From Aselliscus stoliczkanus (Eukaryota; Chordata; Mammalia; Chiroptera; Hipposideridae), in assembly GCA_033961575.1 (NCBI GenBank), contig CM066737.1, positions 51,870,771 to 51,934,770 on the forward strand: 64,000 nucleotides of DNA, given 5' to 3'. The notes under the pieces were generated by a model. It worked only from the letters and a program-made list of their open reading frames with translations. It did not search any database and was not told the origin of the DNA. The position numbers and the translations under genes were made by a program. This document shows positions 37,858 to 48,872 of this stretch, in pieces. Numbering within the stretch: position 1 is the first letter of the stretch; the number at the start of each line of letters is the position of its first letter.

Positions 37858-38069
37858 TCAAAGAAGAAGAAGCTTGTTCTCCTGAAAATAACCTAGCAGT
37901 TACGTATGATTACAATGTCATCATTTTCACAAAGCGTTCAGAGGCAAAATCATTAAGACGACTGCATAGATTATGAGTCACATTCTAGATTATGCCTATC
38001 CTTTAAGTGATTAGAAAATGTCCAATACCAGTAATAATATTACTGCTTTCCTGAGCTCCAGGATTATAG

Positions 38070-38560
38070 AGCTATAATTATTTTAGATGTCTCTTATCTC
38101 ATAATTCATATTCAATTCATTCCAATCACCTAAGCCTGATCATCCTTTGCTGAAAATGTTTCTCCTATTTGCCCTCCTTTCCTGTTACTACTGCTACTAT
38201 CCTCACCTCACACTTGGACTAACAGAAGCACCTCTGACTTTGTCCCCTTGAATCCAAATTTACCGCTAGCATATGCTTCCTCAAAAACTATTTTTTCTGT
38301 ATTTAAGGACTCAAAATTGTTCACTACTTTTTAGTATGTGTGATACTACTTTTATCTCTGGACTCTGTCAAGTAACTTCTCACTTCTAATACCTCTCTCG
38401 ACCTTTTCATCTCCTGTTATTTCTAGCAATGAATTTTTAGAAGAGTGTGGTCTATCTGATTATAACCACTTCATGCATCTTGCACATTCTTGCCTATGTT
38501 TCGAATATACCATTTCAAATGTTAATAATGCCTTCCTCCAACCTTTCCCTTTATCGACCC
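38070..38560 (-). repeat. Possible L2-like ancient LINE fragment
   Basis: CT-rich text (ttgccctcctttcctgttac, ccttccagt-like phrases) resembles old L2 3' sequence. Weak call. Confidence 0.35.
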
Positions 38561-38570
38561 ACATATATTT

Positions 38571-38572
<2 letters not shown>

Positions 38573-38616
<44 letters not shown>
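38573..38616. repeat. (GA)22 microsatellite
   Basis: 44 nt of perfect GA; (TC)n on the gene strand in intron 18. Confidence 0.97.
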
Positions 38617-38619
<3 letters not shown>

Positions 38620-39276
38620 CTGATATCTTCTGGGAAAGTTTTATTGATTCAAATCAACTAATCATTCCTTTTCTCTCTGACGTCTTAGAATCTCAGAGCC
38701 TAAAGGATTTCATATTAAATAATCTAAATATAAAGCAAGTAACCTCATAGAGCTATAAAGGTAAATAAATTTTAGATTCAAGAAACTGTTAGTCTAAGGT
38801 ACAAATCAACACCTATTGGCAAAGTATGATTATTTTCATCCATTGTGTATATGAAATATTCAAAAAAAAAAGAGAGACTGAAAGTTTTGGGACATAGAAT
38901 CGGGATAGTAGCTAAAAAGGGAAAGTGAGTTGCTGGATAAGAAATTACTCTCAAAAATTTCCATTTCTTCTGATATTCATCAAAATCTTATCTCATTTTA
39001 TAAAGAAATTATTTCTTAGAGAACTAAAATTATGATTTCAAAATGAAAGTGGATAAAAGTATCTAAGATCTTTTTCAAGGATATCCTCATGACATTTAGT
39101 AATGTACTAAGTATCAATATCTGAGACTCACTATGGTCAAAAGGAATTAATGTTTGGATATATAGGTCATAGCATTTGTACCTTGCAGCTTTAATACAGT
39201 CTAAAATCAAGAGTCTTACCAAATTTTAGTGAAAGGAACACCAACCTGTCAAATTGCAGCAATATTTTATTGTTTT

Positions 39277-39383
39277 GTTTTTTTTTTTAGAGGGCAGTGT
39301 CACTGGCCCTCATATGTGGGATCCGAACCGGGGCCGCTGGCATCCCAAGCCAGCTTCCAACCACCGTGCCACTCGGCCGGCCC
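39277..39383 (-). mobile_element. tRNA-derived SINE
   Basis: Reverse copy in intron 18 with T-run at left; target duplication not clear. Confidence 0.9.
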
Positions 39384-39948
39384 AATTCTTGATAAGATTA
39401 GAAACATATTTGACTTAAATTTCATGGTGAATGCAAACATGACAGAAAATATGTAACCTCCCAATTATTCTTTCAAAGAGCAGTTTCATGCATTTGTTAT
39501 TAGGAGGCCCTACAAACACACTCAGGGTCAAAAAAAGGTATGACTCAGACAGTTACAAATTAAGAAAACCTATTAAGACCAAATCCATCTCTTTCCTCAG
39601 AGAACCAACCAATTCCTAGTTCCCCAGCAGTTTCTTTTATAGAGACTTTGTAAGCAACACTTGCGCCACCTGCTGGTTACTTGAGAAATGATTTGCCAAT
39701 CATGATGCAAAATAACCTGATGTCATAATTTTGGATCTTTGCTATGGAGAACTAATACACAGACAGAACAAAACAAGACTTTGAGGTCAACATCACTGAA
39801 GTTTTTAGATGTAAAGACTTTTAAGCCAGAAGTTGATAATGACTTGGAATTTTGTGTTCTATTAGGAAAATTGACAGAGTATATAATTAAGGCACAAAAA
39901 TGAAAATGCATTAATAAATTTGATAAATGAAAAGTAAAAGTAACTTAC

Positions 39949-39990
39949 AAGTCCAGGAGGGCCAGTTTGGCCAATGTCACCTTTTTGGCC
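39949..39990 (-). CDS. COL4A5: COL4A5 exon 18
   Basis: 42 nt, phase 0 to 0, encoding GQKGDIGQTGPPGL; the IGQT part departs from the human TGPP I recall but keeps Gly at every third place. Donor GTAAGTT, acceptor attgaacag. Oppositely oriented SINEs lie in the introns on each side (39277-39383 and 41170-41280). Confidence 0.94.
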
Positions 39991-40699
39991 CTGTTCAATA
40001 CAATTTTAAAATAGGTTAGTAAAAACTACATGAAAACATCCATTTCCTTAAAAACATAGCAGATAATTAAGTTTCATAAAGACTCAAAAATCCATAATAA
40101 AATATATCCAAGAAAAATACAACATGAGGTAAACGAAACAGTACCGAGCTAAGCCTAAGAAGACCTGTGATGTTGTCTCAGATTTACTAGCTATATGATA
40201 TTTACCAAATAAATTAACATCTTTGCCTTATACATAGACCAGGATTCTAAGGTATTTCTAGCTGTAACATCCATTGATTTTAAGATTCCTATTTTCTAGG
40301 AAACTATAAATATTTTATAAAGAAGATGCTGAATAAAAACATAAAATCAGTTAAAAATTATTACTTTTTTTTTACATTTAGCCATGTTCCTTTTCATAAA
40401 ACTTGTCAAGGGCATAAATTTAGCATCATTTCCATTACTGATATCTTCCTTTATTCAAGCTGTGCCTCTTAGGCCAAAAGATAACTTAGATCTAGTTTAG
40501 AGATAAACCACCATTAAAATAAGTGCCTTCTGGGTACATTCAAGTTTGTAACACCTTTCCCTCCCTGCCTGCAAAACAAAGCTTTTCAGTTTTGTTTTCA
40601 TACAAAGCAGTCAGAGGCCAGAGAGATTGGAGAACTGGATATTTTGTGATCTGCTATAAATAGGGAAATTGTGTGCCTCATACATTCTTTCAAAGGCAC

Positions 40700-40926
40700 T
40701 TTTATTTTTGTATTATTATTTTTTAATATTAGTTTTAGGTGTACAAAACAATGCAATAGTTATACTTTTCACCCCTCAAAAAATGACCACCTTCCTAATC
40801 CAATCAACTGCCCCCAATATCATAGATATCTATCACAATTCCATCGACTCCACTCCCCGCGCTGTGCTCCACATCCCGTGACCACATATATATCAAATGT
40901 TAGTTGACATACAATATTGTTCAGTA
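40700..40926 (-). mobile_element. Short L1 3' end
   Basis: 5'-truncated reverse-orientation L1 end whose sequence matches the 3' UTR of the L1 at 29640-29840 (tgaggggtgaaaagtataac). Flanked by aaaggcactttt on both sides. Confidence 0.8.
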
Positions 40927-40987
40927 AAAGGCACTTTTAAAACAGGCAACTAAATAGATGACTTCAGTCAGACTGCATAGCCAAATG

Positions 40988-41018
<31 letters not shown>

Positions 41019-41022
41019 CAAA
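40988..41022. repeat. (AAAAC)n repeat
   Basis: Seven pentanucleotide units. Confidence 0.95.
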
Positions 41023-41169
41023 GAATTAGCCACAGACTTCTGGGCAATAATTGTATAGAAAATGGAAATGTTTAGTAAACACATTCTAAATTCACAGCTA
41101 TAAGTCTTTTTAGTAGGAGGACCTTACTAAAATAGTGCTAACTCTTCCTTTTAAAGAACATAAGTTTTG

Positions 41170-41280
41170 GGGGCCGGCCGAGTGGCGCGGTGGTTAAGCC
41201 AGCGGCCCTGGTTCGGGTCCCACATATGAGCGCCAGTGACACTACCCTCAAAAAAACAAAAAAACAAAACAACAACAAAA
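41170..41280 (+). mobile_element. tRNA-derived SINE with internal deletion
   Basis: Lacks the gcgctggcttgggaa segment between A and B boxes; duplication aagaacataagttttg / aagaacagaagttttg. Confidence 0.92.
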
Positions 41281-41420
41281 AAGAACAGAAGTTTTGTCCA
41301 TACATGTTCAAAGTAAAGGCCCCAACTTTTCACAATGGAAATGCTGAAGTTAAACAATTCTTCATGTACTTCCACCACATGGACTGTGATTTAAGACAAT
41401 GAATGAAAATTCAGAGGAAG

Positions 41421-42241
41421 TGTTGTGGGCCAACCGAGTAGCCCCCTCCCCTCGCTCCCCATTGAAAGACTTTTAAGTTTTCTTTCCTGTAGAAATGTTA
41501 AGTATAGAAATGTTAAATCTCCTCCCTAGTTTCTTAGTTCCTTAGCTCCTAGCTTTGATTACTCTTCTAATCAGTTTGTGAATCCTAGACTAAAGATTGC
41601 TGAATCATAAAAGTCTCCTATCCTCCTGCTTTTTGATTGTTTTGTAAGTCAGTTTCTAAATCCTAAACAGTAGATTGTTCCTAGAAATCGCCTACCCTTG
41701 CTTCAGATAACTACTTGAAAGCCTGTGAATGCCACCACCCAGGAAACCTCCCCTCTCCACCCAAAATTCTCCCTTTGTATTGTAATTACCTACCCCGGCT
41801 GGAAAACAAATGGGCACAAAATACCGAACTAGATCAGACCAGTTACTCGCATGTGTGCAATACCGCTTGTCAATCACAGGTGCCAATCAAGTGGTCCCAT
41901 GCCCATAGGGGAACAGCCCATTCTAGAGAAAAAGGGAAAAAACTTCAAGTCCTGGGAAGTCTGCCCTGCTCCTTTTGACCTTCTTCCCTTGTTTTGACCC
42001 CGGTCCTCCCTTTGAGCCTTTTGAGCCTTGCCTTTGTGCGTGGCCTTCTCCAAACTCTTTGGAATGTAATTTCTAATAATGGGCCATTGAGCCATTCTCT
42101 ACTGCTCGGCCATGTCTACTTCTTTGAAATGTACTATCTCTTCTAATAAATTACTTTTTACTCTGGTATCTCATTCAGTGCTTTGCTCGAGTTGCCAAGG
42201 ACCTGGACTTTGAGCCAAGAATGGTCCACTCTCTGACAACA
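41421..42241 (+). mobile_element. Solo LTR of an endogenous retrovirus
   Basis: About 821 bp starting TGTTGTGGGCC and ending CTCTGACAACA (inverted TGTTG/CAACA ends). AATAAA at 42145-42150 and the downstream U5-like text fit a gammaretrovirus-type (class I) LTR. Flanks gaag/gaaa are a possible, imperfect 4-bp duplication. No internal retroviral gene or second LTR is seen. It lies in intron 17. Confidence 0.75.
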
Positions 42242-42414
42242 GAAATGGTATAAAAGAAAAAAGGGGCAACACCAAAAGATGGATAAAGAAGGTATGTTTT
42301 GAATAAAAAAGCTAGATATTTAGAACTTTTTTCATTTATAACACAACCTTGGGAGAAAAACAGATTATGTTAACTAGAATAAAATCAGCCATTTCAAAGT
42401 ATTAAAATTCTTAC

Positions 42415-42468
42415 CTTTTCTCCAACCCTTCCTGGTTCACCAGGGTAACCAGGATCACCAGGCAAACC
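42415..42468 (-). CDS. COL4A5: COL4A5 exon 17
   Basis: 54 nt, phase 0 to 0, encoding GLPGDPGYPGEPGRVGEK, six triplets. Val occupies an X position where I recall Asp in human. Donor GTAAG, acceptor ttttaaag. Confidence 0.95.
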
Positions 42469-42690
42469 CTTTAAAAGATAGAGGACAGAGTGAAATTAGC
42501 AAAAAAAATGGTGGAGTAAGGACCTCCCCAAATTCTCTCCTCCATAAAAGCAACAATATCACTGGTAAAAATGGCCAGTCAACCTTTTTAGAACTCTAGG
42601 AATTAAAAAAAGGCTTGCAGTAATCCAGGAAGCATTTATTGAAAAAAAGTGGCTGAATCTTCATAAGAACACAAAGCGTTGTGGTATTTT

Positions 42691-42837
42691 TTCTTTAAAT
42701 TTAGCTGAGCCATCTTGCTACCGGTTGGTAGCTTAGCAGCAGTTCAGCTCAGGCTGGGCATGCAAACTGCTGTTGCTCAGAGCCCAACTTGCAGTCTTAA
42801 TCAAGCTCTTAACCAACTGAGCCACTCGGCCAGCCCT
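42691..42837 (-). mobile_element. SINE, second tRNA-type subfamily
   Basis: Head gggctggccgagtggctcag on the minus strand, body with tgagcaacagcag, no Rhin-like tail. Same subfamily as 47731-47877 and 52689-52821. Duplication gcgttgtggtatttt / agctttgtggtatttt. Confidence 0.85.
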
Positions 42838-43574
42838 AGCTTTGTGGTATTTTAATTTGCTCTAGTCCCATCACCTCTCTTTAGCTCTGCAGTAGCCTTG
42901 AAAATCAACAGCACACAATCAAGGTTAAAAACAGTAACCTGGCAGGAACTGGAAGGGAAAGAACTGGCTTGGAGCTTCTTCAAAGCCGCATTCCCAGAGA
43001 GTGTCATTGTTTCACTTGGTCATCCCAAAAGATTCCCCACTAGCAAGACTATCTTTGTTTAACCTGACTTGAATTTTCCCAGTCCAGGGAACAGCCTTTC
43101 ACCTGGGGATATCTGTAGAAAACAATCTGAGGCAAATTTTTGAACATCATGGCTGCCTAAATCATGAAACAAAGACCAATTGTTCCAAAAAAGCCAGGAA
43201 CTGAGGCACTGGATTTATTTCCCCTTATACTATTTTATATGTTTAAGCCACTTGTGAATCTAGTTTATAAGTTGAGAAATGCCTAATTGGCACAATTACC
43301 TGTAAACCGACTTATATGATTTTTATTACTTCCAACTTCCAGTCTTGTTAAAAAACAATCCCATCCCTTTGAAACGCTCTCCAAATGTCAAAGTTTCTAT
43401 CCGTCTTTGAAAACCTCTTCTAATATCTACTGTGGATACTCTTAAAACTGAGGCTTCTTGAAATAATATACCTGGACTCATATGTTTTTATTTTTCCTTT
43501 TTGGGGGGTAATAATTAGAATGATCTGTCAAAACTTTTACTGAAAAAATTTCTGTTCTCACAAAAAATTATATG

Positions 43575-44060
43575 TGACTGTTTTTACCAATTTTATTCAT
43601 AATGGCCAAAACCAGAAACAACCAAAATATTCTTCAATGGATAAATGGATAAACAAACCTTGGTACACCCATAAAATCAAATACTACTCACCAATAAAGA
43701 TGAATGAATTATTGATATGCAGTATTATGCTATGTAACAGAATCCTGATTCAAAAGGCTATATACAATATGATTCCATTTATATGACACACTGGAATAGG
43801 CAATATTATAGGACAGAGAAAAGATAAATTGTTGCCAGGCGTTTGGGGTTGAGGGGGAGAGGATGACTACAAAAAAGTGTACGAAGGAACTTTCGAGGGT
43901 GATGGAACTGTTTCTGATTATGAAGTTGGTTATACAACTGTATGCATTTGTCAAAACACACAGAACTGTACACTAATAATGGTACATTTTACTGTACACA
44001 AATTATATAACAATAAATCTGACTTAAAAATCTTACTTAAAAAAGAGAAATTTCAAATTC
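43575..44060 (+). mobile_element. Old L1 3' fragment in intron 16
   Basis: Diverged sense ORF2 end (ttcttcaatggataaatgga) and 3' UTR (acaactgtatgcatttgtca). Confidence 0.65.
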
Positions 44061-44156
44061 ATATACGAAAGAGAAAAAAAAGGTAATTTCTATTCATTTA
44101 AACTATTTCCAAATCCAAGGCTCTTTGCTATCCTGCTTCTTTCCCTAACTTACCTC

Positions 44157-44178
44157 TTTTTTTTTTTTTTTTTTTTTT
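44157..44178. repeat. T22 homopolymer
   Basis: Poly-A on the gene strand, 33 nt inside intron 16 from the exon 16 donor. Confidence 0.95.
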
Positions 44179-44211
44179 GGTAGTGGTGGTGAATGGACTT
44201 TAACTACTTAC

Positions 44212-44256
44212 TGGGATTCCTGGTTGGCCATTGTCTCCATCTTTACCTGGTTTACC
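44212..44256 (-). CDS. COL4A5: COL4A5 exon 16
   Basis: 45 nt, phase 0 to 0, encoding GKPGKDGDNGQPGIP; Asp replaces the Glu I recall in human. Donor GTAAGTAG is followed 33 nt downstream by a 22-nt poly-A run (T on the plus strand, 44157-44178). Acceptor cttcctatag. Confidence 0.95.
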
Positions 44257-44518
44257 CTATAGGAAGAATATAAAATTGTTATTTAGGAAGGATGAAGTTA
44301 AAGAGTATAATAACCTTTATTCCTGCCTTCGCCTATATTAAGTAGACTTTTTAGACTTCAATATTATAACAAATAAAAACATTTTATTTATTCAATTGTG
44401 ACATTTTGAGGCAATGAAAGTAGGATTAAAGTGGAAAGAATAAAATCACATATACACACACACACATGCACACACACAGAAAAATTTTGGAAAGGGTATC
44501 AGTAGTCATAACACTTAC

Positions 44519-44575
44519 TCTTTTGCCAGGCTCTCCTTGCTCCCCCTTCTCACCTTTCACACCACCTGGAAGACC
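44519..44575 (-). CDS. COL4A5: COL4A5 exon 15
   Basis: 57 nt, phase 0 to 0, encoding GLPGGVKGEKGEQGEPGKR. GLPGGVKG contains a one-residue interruption (G-G-V-K). Charged KGEKGEQGE repeat favours inter-chain salt bridges. Donor GTAAGT; a short CA repeat lies downstream in intron 15. Confidence 0.95.
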
Positions 44576-44670
44576 CTGAATACACAAAAGTAGTTTTACA
44601 TTAGTTCATGGAGTACTATGTACCAACATCAATTTACATTAAATGATGTTAAAGAATTTTAGGTACTTAC

Positions 44671-44724
44671 TGGAGGACCACGCATTCCTGGAGGTCCAGG
44701 AGGCCCCCGGTCACCAGGCAGTCC
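44671..44724 (-). CDS. COL4A5: COL4A5 exon 14
   Basis: 54 nt, phase 0 to 0, encoding GLPGDRGPPGPPGMRGPP, perfect triplets. The Met differs from the Ile I recall in human. Donor GTAAG, acceptor gcacag. The intron to exon 15 is 95 bp. Confidence 0.95.
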
Positions 44725-45384
44725 CTGTGCAGCAGTGGGGGAGAGGATATAAGTATCAATACTTTTAGTACTACAGCTAGCTAGGAATGTTTTTAATAAG
44801 CTGAACTACAGATTCATGTAATATAACCAAAGATAACCAAATGTTTCTTATTCAAAGTTGAAATCTGCTAGGCAAAAGAGCCTAGAACCATCTTTGCTCA
44901 CTTGAGTTAATTTCTAGTGTGTGTATAAGCCAAGTTTTGATGTAAATAACAAGCTAACATTTCAAATAAATGTATTAATGATTTTTATTCTTATAAGAAA
45001 ATATTTTATGAAAAGCAAAAGTTTTTAGAACTAGGAGATTTGGGGGCTGTATAAGACACATACATTTTGGCAGAGAATTAAATGGCTCAATCCACATTAA
45101 TGGTAGTTTTAATATAAATTGTCCTTCATTCTTAACTTTTTTATTAGCATTTAAGTGAAACAACAATGCATGCACTCTTCTAATGGGTGAGCCACTATAT
45201 TATGAAAGATATTTCTTATCCCCTCATCTACTCTAGTAGAATCAGGTATCAGATAACTATTTCTAAACACAACAAGAGTTTATAGAGTAACACCATCTTT
45301 CTCCATGTATATCAGTGAAATGTAGAGAACATAGTCATCTAAAACAATGATAATCGACTTTACCTGACCTAATTTTGTATGTGA
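44725..45384. other. Intron 13 part, no recognisable feature
   Basis: Single-copy-looking sequence next to the exon 14 acceptor. Confidence 0.45.
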
Positions 45385-45860
45385 ATGTATTATTCATAAT
45401 AGCCAAACATGGAAATGATGCAAGTGTCCATCAACTAATAAACTGATAAACAAAATAAAGAATATGCACACAAAGGAATAGCATTCAGCCATAAAAATGA
45501 ATGCAGTATTGATACATGGTATAACATAGATGAACTCGAAAACATTATACTAAGTAAAAAAATCCAGGCACAGAATACCACATATTGTATGATTCCATTT
45601 ATGTGAAATGTCCATAATAGGCAAATCTACAGAGCCAAAAAGTAGATTAGTGGTTGCCTATGGCTGGAGTAATTGGGGAGAAATGGAGTGTGACAACTAA
45701 TAGGTATGGGATTTTGGAGGGGGATGAGAATGTACTGACATTAAATTGTAGTGATGGATTTACTAATCTTTAAATATACTAAAATGTAATTGTACATTTT
45801 AATGGGTCAATTGTGCAGTATATAAATTATATATCAATAAAGCTCTTTGAAAATTTGATT
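45385..45860 (+). mobile_element. Old L1 3' fragment in intron 13
   Basis: Sense ORF2 C-terminus and 3' UTR (tattcataatagccaaacat, atatatcaataaagctcttt). Confidence 0.65.
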
Positions 45861-45972
45861 ATCAAATCATTGTTATTTTAAAAATACCTTCACATGTAAC
45901 CATATTCCAGCTTATAATGCATTTTAATGGAATGCTAGTTTTACAGCAATATGCTCATTGATTTCCCCTCTA

Positions 45973-46224
<252 letters not shown>

Positions 46225-46228
46225 TCAC

Positions 46229-46270
46229 CTTTTCACCCTTAGGTCCCTGGAAATTTAAGCCCATATTCCC
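46229..46270 (-). CDS. COL4A5: COL4A5 exon 12
   Basis: 42 nt, phase 0 to 0, encoding GNMGLNFQGPKGEK. The L-N-F-Q stretch is a one-residue-shift interruption of Gly-X-Y that is identical to the human alpha-5 sequence as I recall it. Donor GTGAG, acceptor cttcag. Confidence 0.95.
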
Positions 46271-46358
46271 CTGAAGAGAGAGGTTTCAGTTTAAAATCTC
46301 ATTGACAATAACAAAAAGAATCCACACCAATGAAAAGATGTAAAGAAAAAGAAAATAC

Positions 46359-46394
46359 CTTTGGTCCTGGATGTCCTGGTGGACCAGGAGGGCC
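46359..46394 (-). CDS. COL4A5: COL4A5 exon 11
   Basis: 36 nt, phase 0 to 0, encoding GPPGPPGHPGPK. The donor is GTATTT, weaker than the usual GTAAG/GTGAG. It is followed after only 88 bp by exon 12. Confidence 0.94.
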
Positions 46395-47719
46395 CTAAGA
46401 ACAGAAGACACAGAAAAGGAAACAAGTATTATGTTAATAAGTTTATTAAAATTGTATGGTTTCATAAAAAGTGAGTATGGAAAAAGCCCTTCAAAATAAC
46501 ATTTCCTGTTTTATTTTTCTCGTTGCTTTCTCATCAGAGACACACATTTAACACCTTTTAAACAAACCAGATGTACACAGAGACTTCTCATGACAGGATT
46601 GAGTGGGCAGGGGAAGAAATGAAAGGATGGGTAGAGGCAGAGGGGGGTAGCACCAGTGCCAAAAATCAATATGAAAGCTAATCTCAACAAACATCAAATT
46701 TCTCATTCAGAATTTCATGTTAATTAAGGTAACATCGGGCAATTAACTCTTTAATTCTAAAAAGCATGTGTTTAAGTTTTATTTTTATGTGATCTGACTA
46801 TGTATATGTGAGTATGTTTCAATGTGTTAAAAGTTAAATATATTTGTGTGCCCAAGTGGATCAACTCTTGATCTCAAAAGTCCTATATATGGTGGCATTT
46901 CTAAGTCTTTGTTTCACCTGTTGAATCAGGGTTAATTGAAAGGAAATTCAGAAGCGCAAAATGAATCAGTTATGTGGCCATAGAGTTAAGGAAATTCAAG
47001 GTGTAACAGCACACCTAGGGTATACCAATACTGGAAAAACAGAGTTAGTGAAACAAACTAAACAAAGGAGTTTTCTAATCCTTTCCTACAGATTTCCAGG
47101 AAAGCATAAATCACATTGTTTTCTGATAGATTCTTCTAGTATTTACCAAATGTTGTTTCCTTTATTCAATAGAGGACCAATTGTCACATGCAGAAATGTA
47201 CACTCTATAAAGGTATAATGAAAACTGTCACTTAAATATATTGTAGATAAGAGATAGAGTAGCACATAAGAAATTACTTTGACTGAAGTACAATTTCTGT
47301 TTTCTTTTACGAGGGCAACACCAAAGCTCTAAGTCCAAAACATGACTTGAATTAAATATGAATACTTCGGGGGTAAAAATACTTAGAACTTAATAGAGTA
47401 AAAAATATGGGTGACCATAGATGTAATGAAGCAAGAGACTGGTTGTATATTCAGGGTCTTTAGAATTTTCTGCTTCTTCCCAGGGTACACAAATTTTTAT
47501 CCCATTGCAAAGTGACTCACTATCCTCACGAATCCTACTATTTTGTCACAGGCCCCTAAGACATGAGAGACCATATTTTTTTGTGAATATCTGTTTTTGT
47601 TCCTCTTAAACTAAACAACAAATTTCAGTTTAAAGAAACATTTTTCATCAAATAACTAGAGAACTGTCTTAGAAGACTTCATGAGATGGCCAGAATCAAC
47701 CTCAACTCTGGCACATCAA
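46395..47719. other. Intron 10, unassigned part
   Basis: No repeat or exon recognised over about 1.3 kb. Confidence 0.45.
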
Positions 47720-47730
47720 GAGGTAACAAA

Positions 47731-47877
47731 CAGGCTGGCCGAGTGGCTCAGTTGGTTAAGAGCACTAAAGAGTACGAGCTGAGCTCTGAGCAACAGCAGT
47801 TCAATGTCCAGCCTGAGCTGAGCTGCTGCTAAGCTGCCAACAGGTGACAGGATGGCTAAGCTAAAAAAAAAAAAAAA
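47731..47877 (+). mobile_element. SINE, second tRNA-type subfamily
   Basis: Sense copy with A14 tail and duplication gaggtaacaaa. An opposite-strand SINE lies 19 bp further on. Confidence 0.88.
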
Positions 47878-47896
47878 GAGGTAACAAAATATTTTA

Positions 47897-48016
47897 TTTA
47901 TTTTTTTAATTTTTTTTTTTTGAGGACAGTGTCACTGACCCTCATATGTGGGACCCGAACCGGGGCCGCTGGCTTCCCAAGCCAGCGCTTAACCACCGTG
48001 CCACTCGGCCGGCCCT
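47897..48016 (-). mobile_element. tRNA-derived SINE
   Basis: Reverse copy with duplication aaaatatttta (47886-47896, 48017-48027). Confidence 0.93.
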
Positions 48017-48264
48017 AAAATATTTTAGTTTAAATCTTTCCTTTTGTGAGTTTCATTTATTTCCTACCCATAAAACTGAGGTATTACTTGGCATACATTG
48101 TTCATGATAACATTGTAGAATCCCCTGTAAATAAGATTATATATCGTAAACAATGAAAATGCATTATACTTTTATGAATTTATATTATTTATGAATATAT
48201 ATTATTTATATTTGTGAAAAAAAATAAAAAAGAGGGAGAAATGAAATTACAGAAGCAAGCTTAC

Positions 48265-48327
48265 CATCAAGCCTGGTGGTCCTGGAGGACCGATTGGCCC
48301 TGGTATACCAGTGGGACCAGCTGGGCC
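48265..48327 (-). CDS. COL4A5: COL4A5 exon 10
   Basis: 63 nt, phase 0 to 0, seven triplets ending GPPGPPGLM. Position 2 of the exon is Pro where I recall Leu in human (GPAGPTG versus GLPGPTG), a conservative X/Y change. Donor GTAAGC, acceptor ataacag. Confidence 0.95.
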
Positions 48328-48767
48328 CTGTTATAAACGAAGTAAAGAAAAGGATGAGAAAAAAAAACAAACTATCACGGTATCATACAAAGAACTAAAT
48401 GGATGAAATGTTAAGCTTAAGTAATTGCCAGAATTCTGTTCTACAATTCTGCAGTCTTATAATCAGAAATTTAAAATGTATAAGAATAAACAGACTAAAT
48501 AACTATAAAGAAATTCAACTCTATAGAATAGGTGTAGCTTTGAAAAAACTTACGTTTTACAGTGGTAAATAACAAATGTAGGAGAAGCACCATAAGAAAG
48601 TTTTAAAAAATAAAATGCTGAAGATGGGCATTTAGTGTGGCTTTTATGCTAGTACTGGGAAGGGAAAGACAACTAGTTTCAAGGTGGTTTTTCTCATTCC
48701 AAAATAAAAATAAATAAGATTAAGGATAAAAAAGGAAGTGAGAATAACTGGGACAAAAGATAAGGGA

Positions 48768-48872
48768 AAGGCCGGCCCGAGTGGCGCGGGGGTTGGGAGC
48801 TCGCTTGGGATGCCAGCGGCCCTGGTTTCGATCCCACATGTGAGGGCCAGTGACACTGCCCTCAAAAAAAAA
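48768..48872 (+). mobile_element. tRNA-derived SINE
   Basis: Sense copy with diverged A box (gcgggggttgggagctcgct); duplication aaaagataaggga. Confidence 0.92.

Noticed and set aside
38573..38616. (GA)22 as a regulatory element
   Set aside because: Simple repeat deep in intron 18 with no other sign of regulation.
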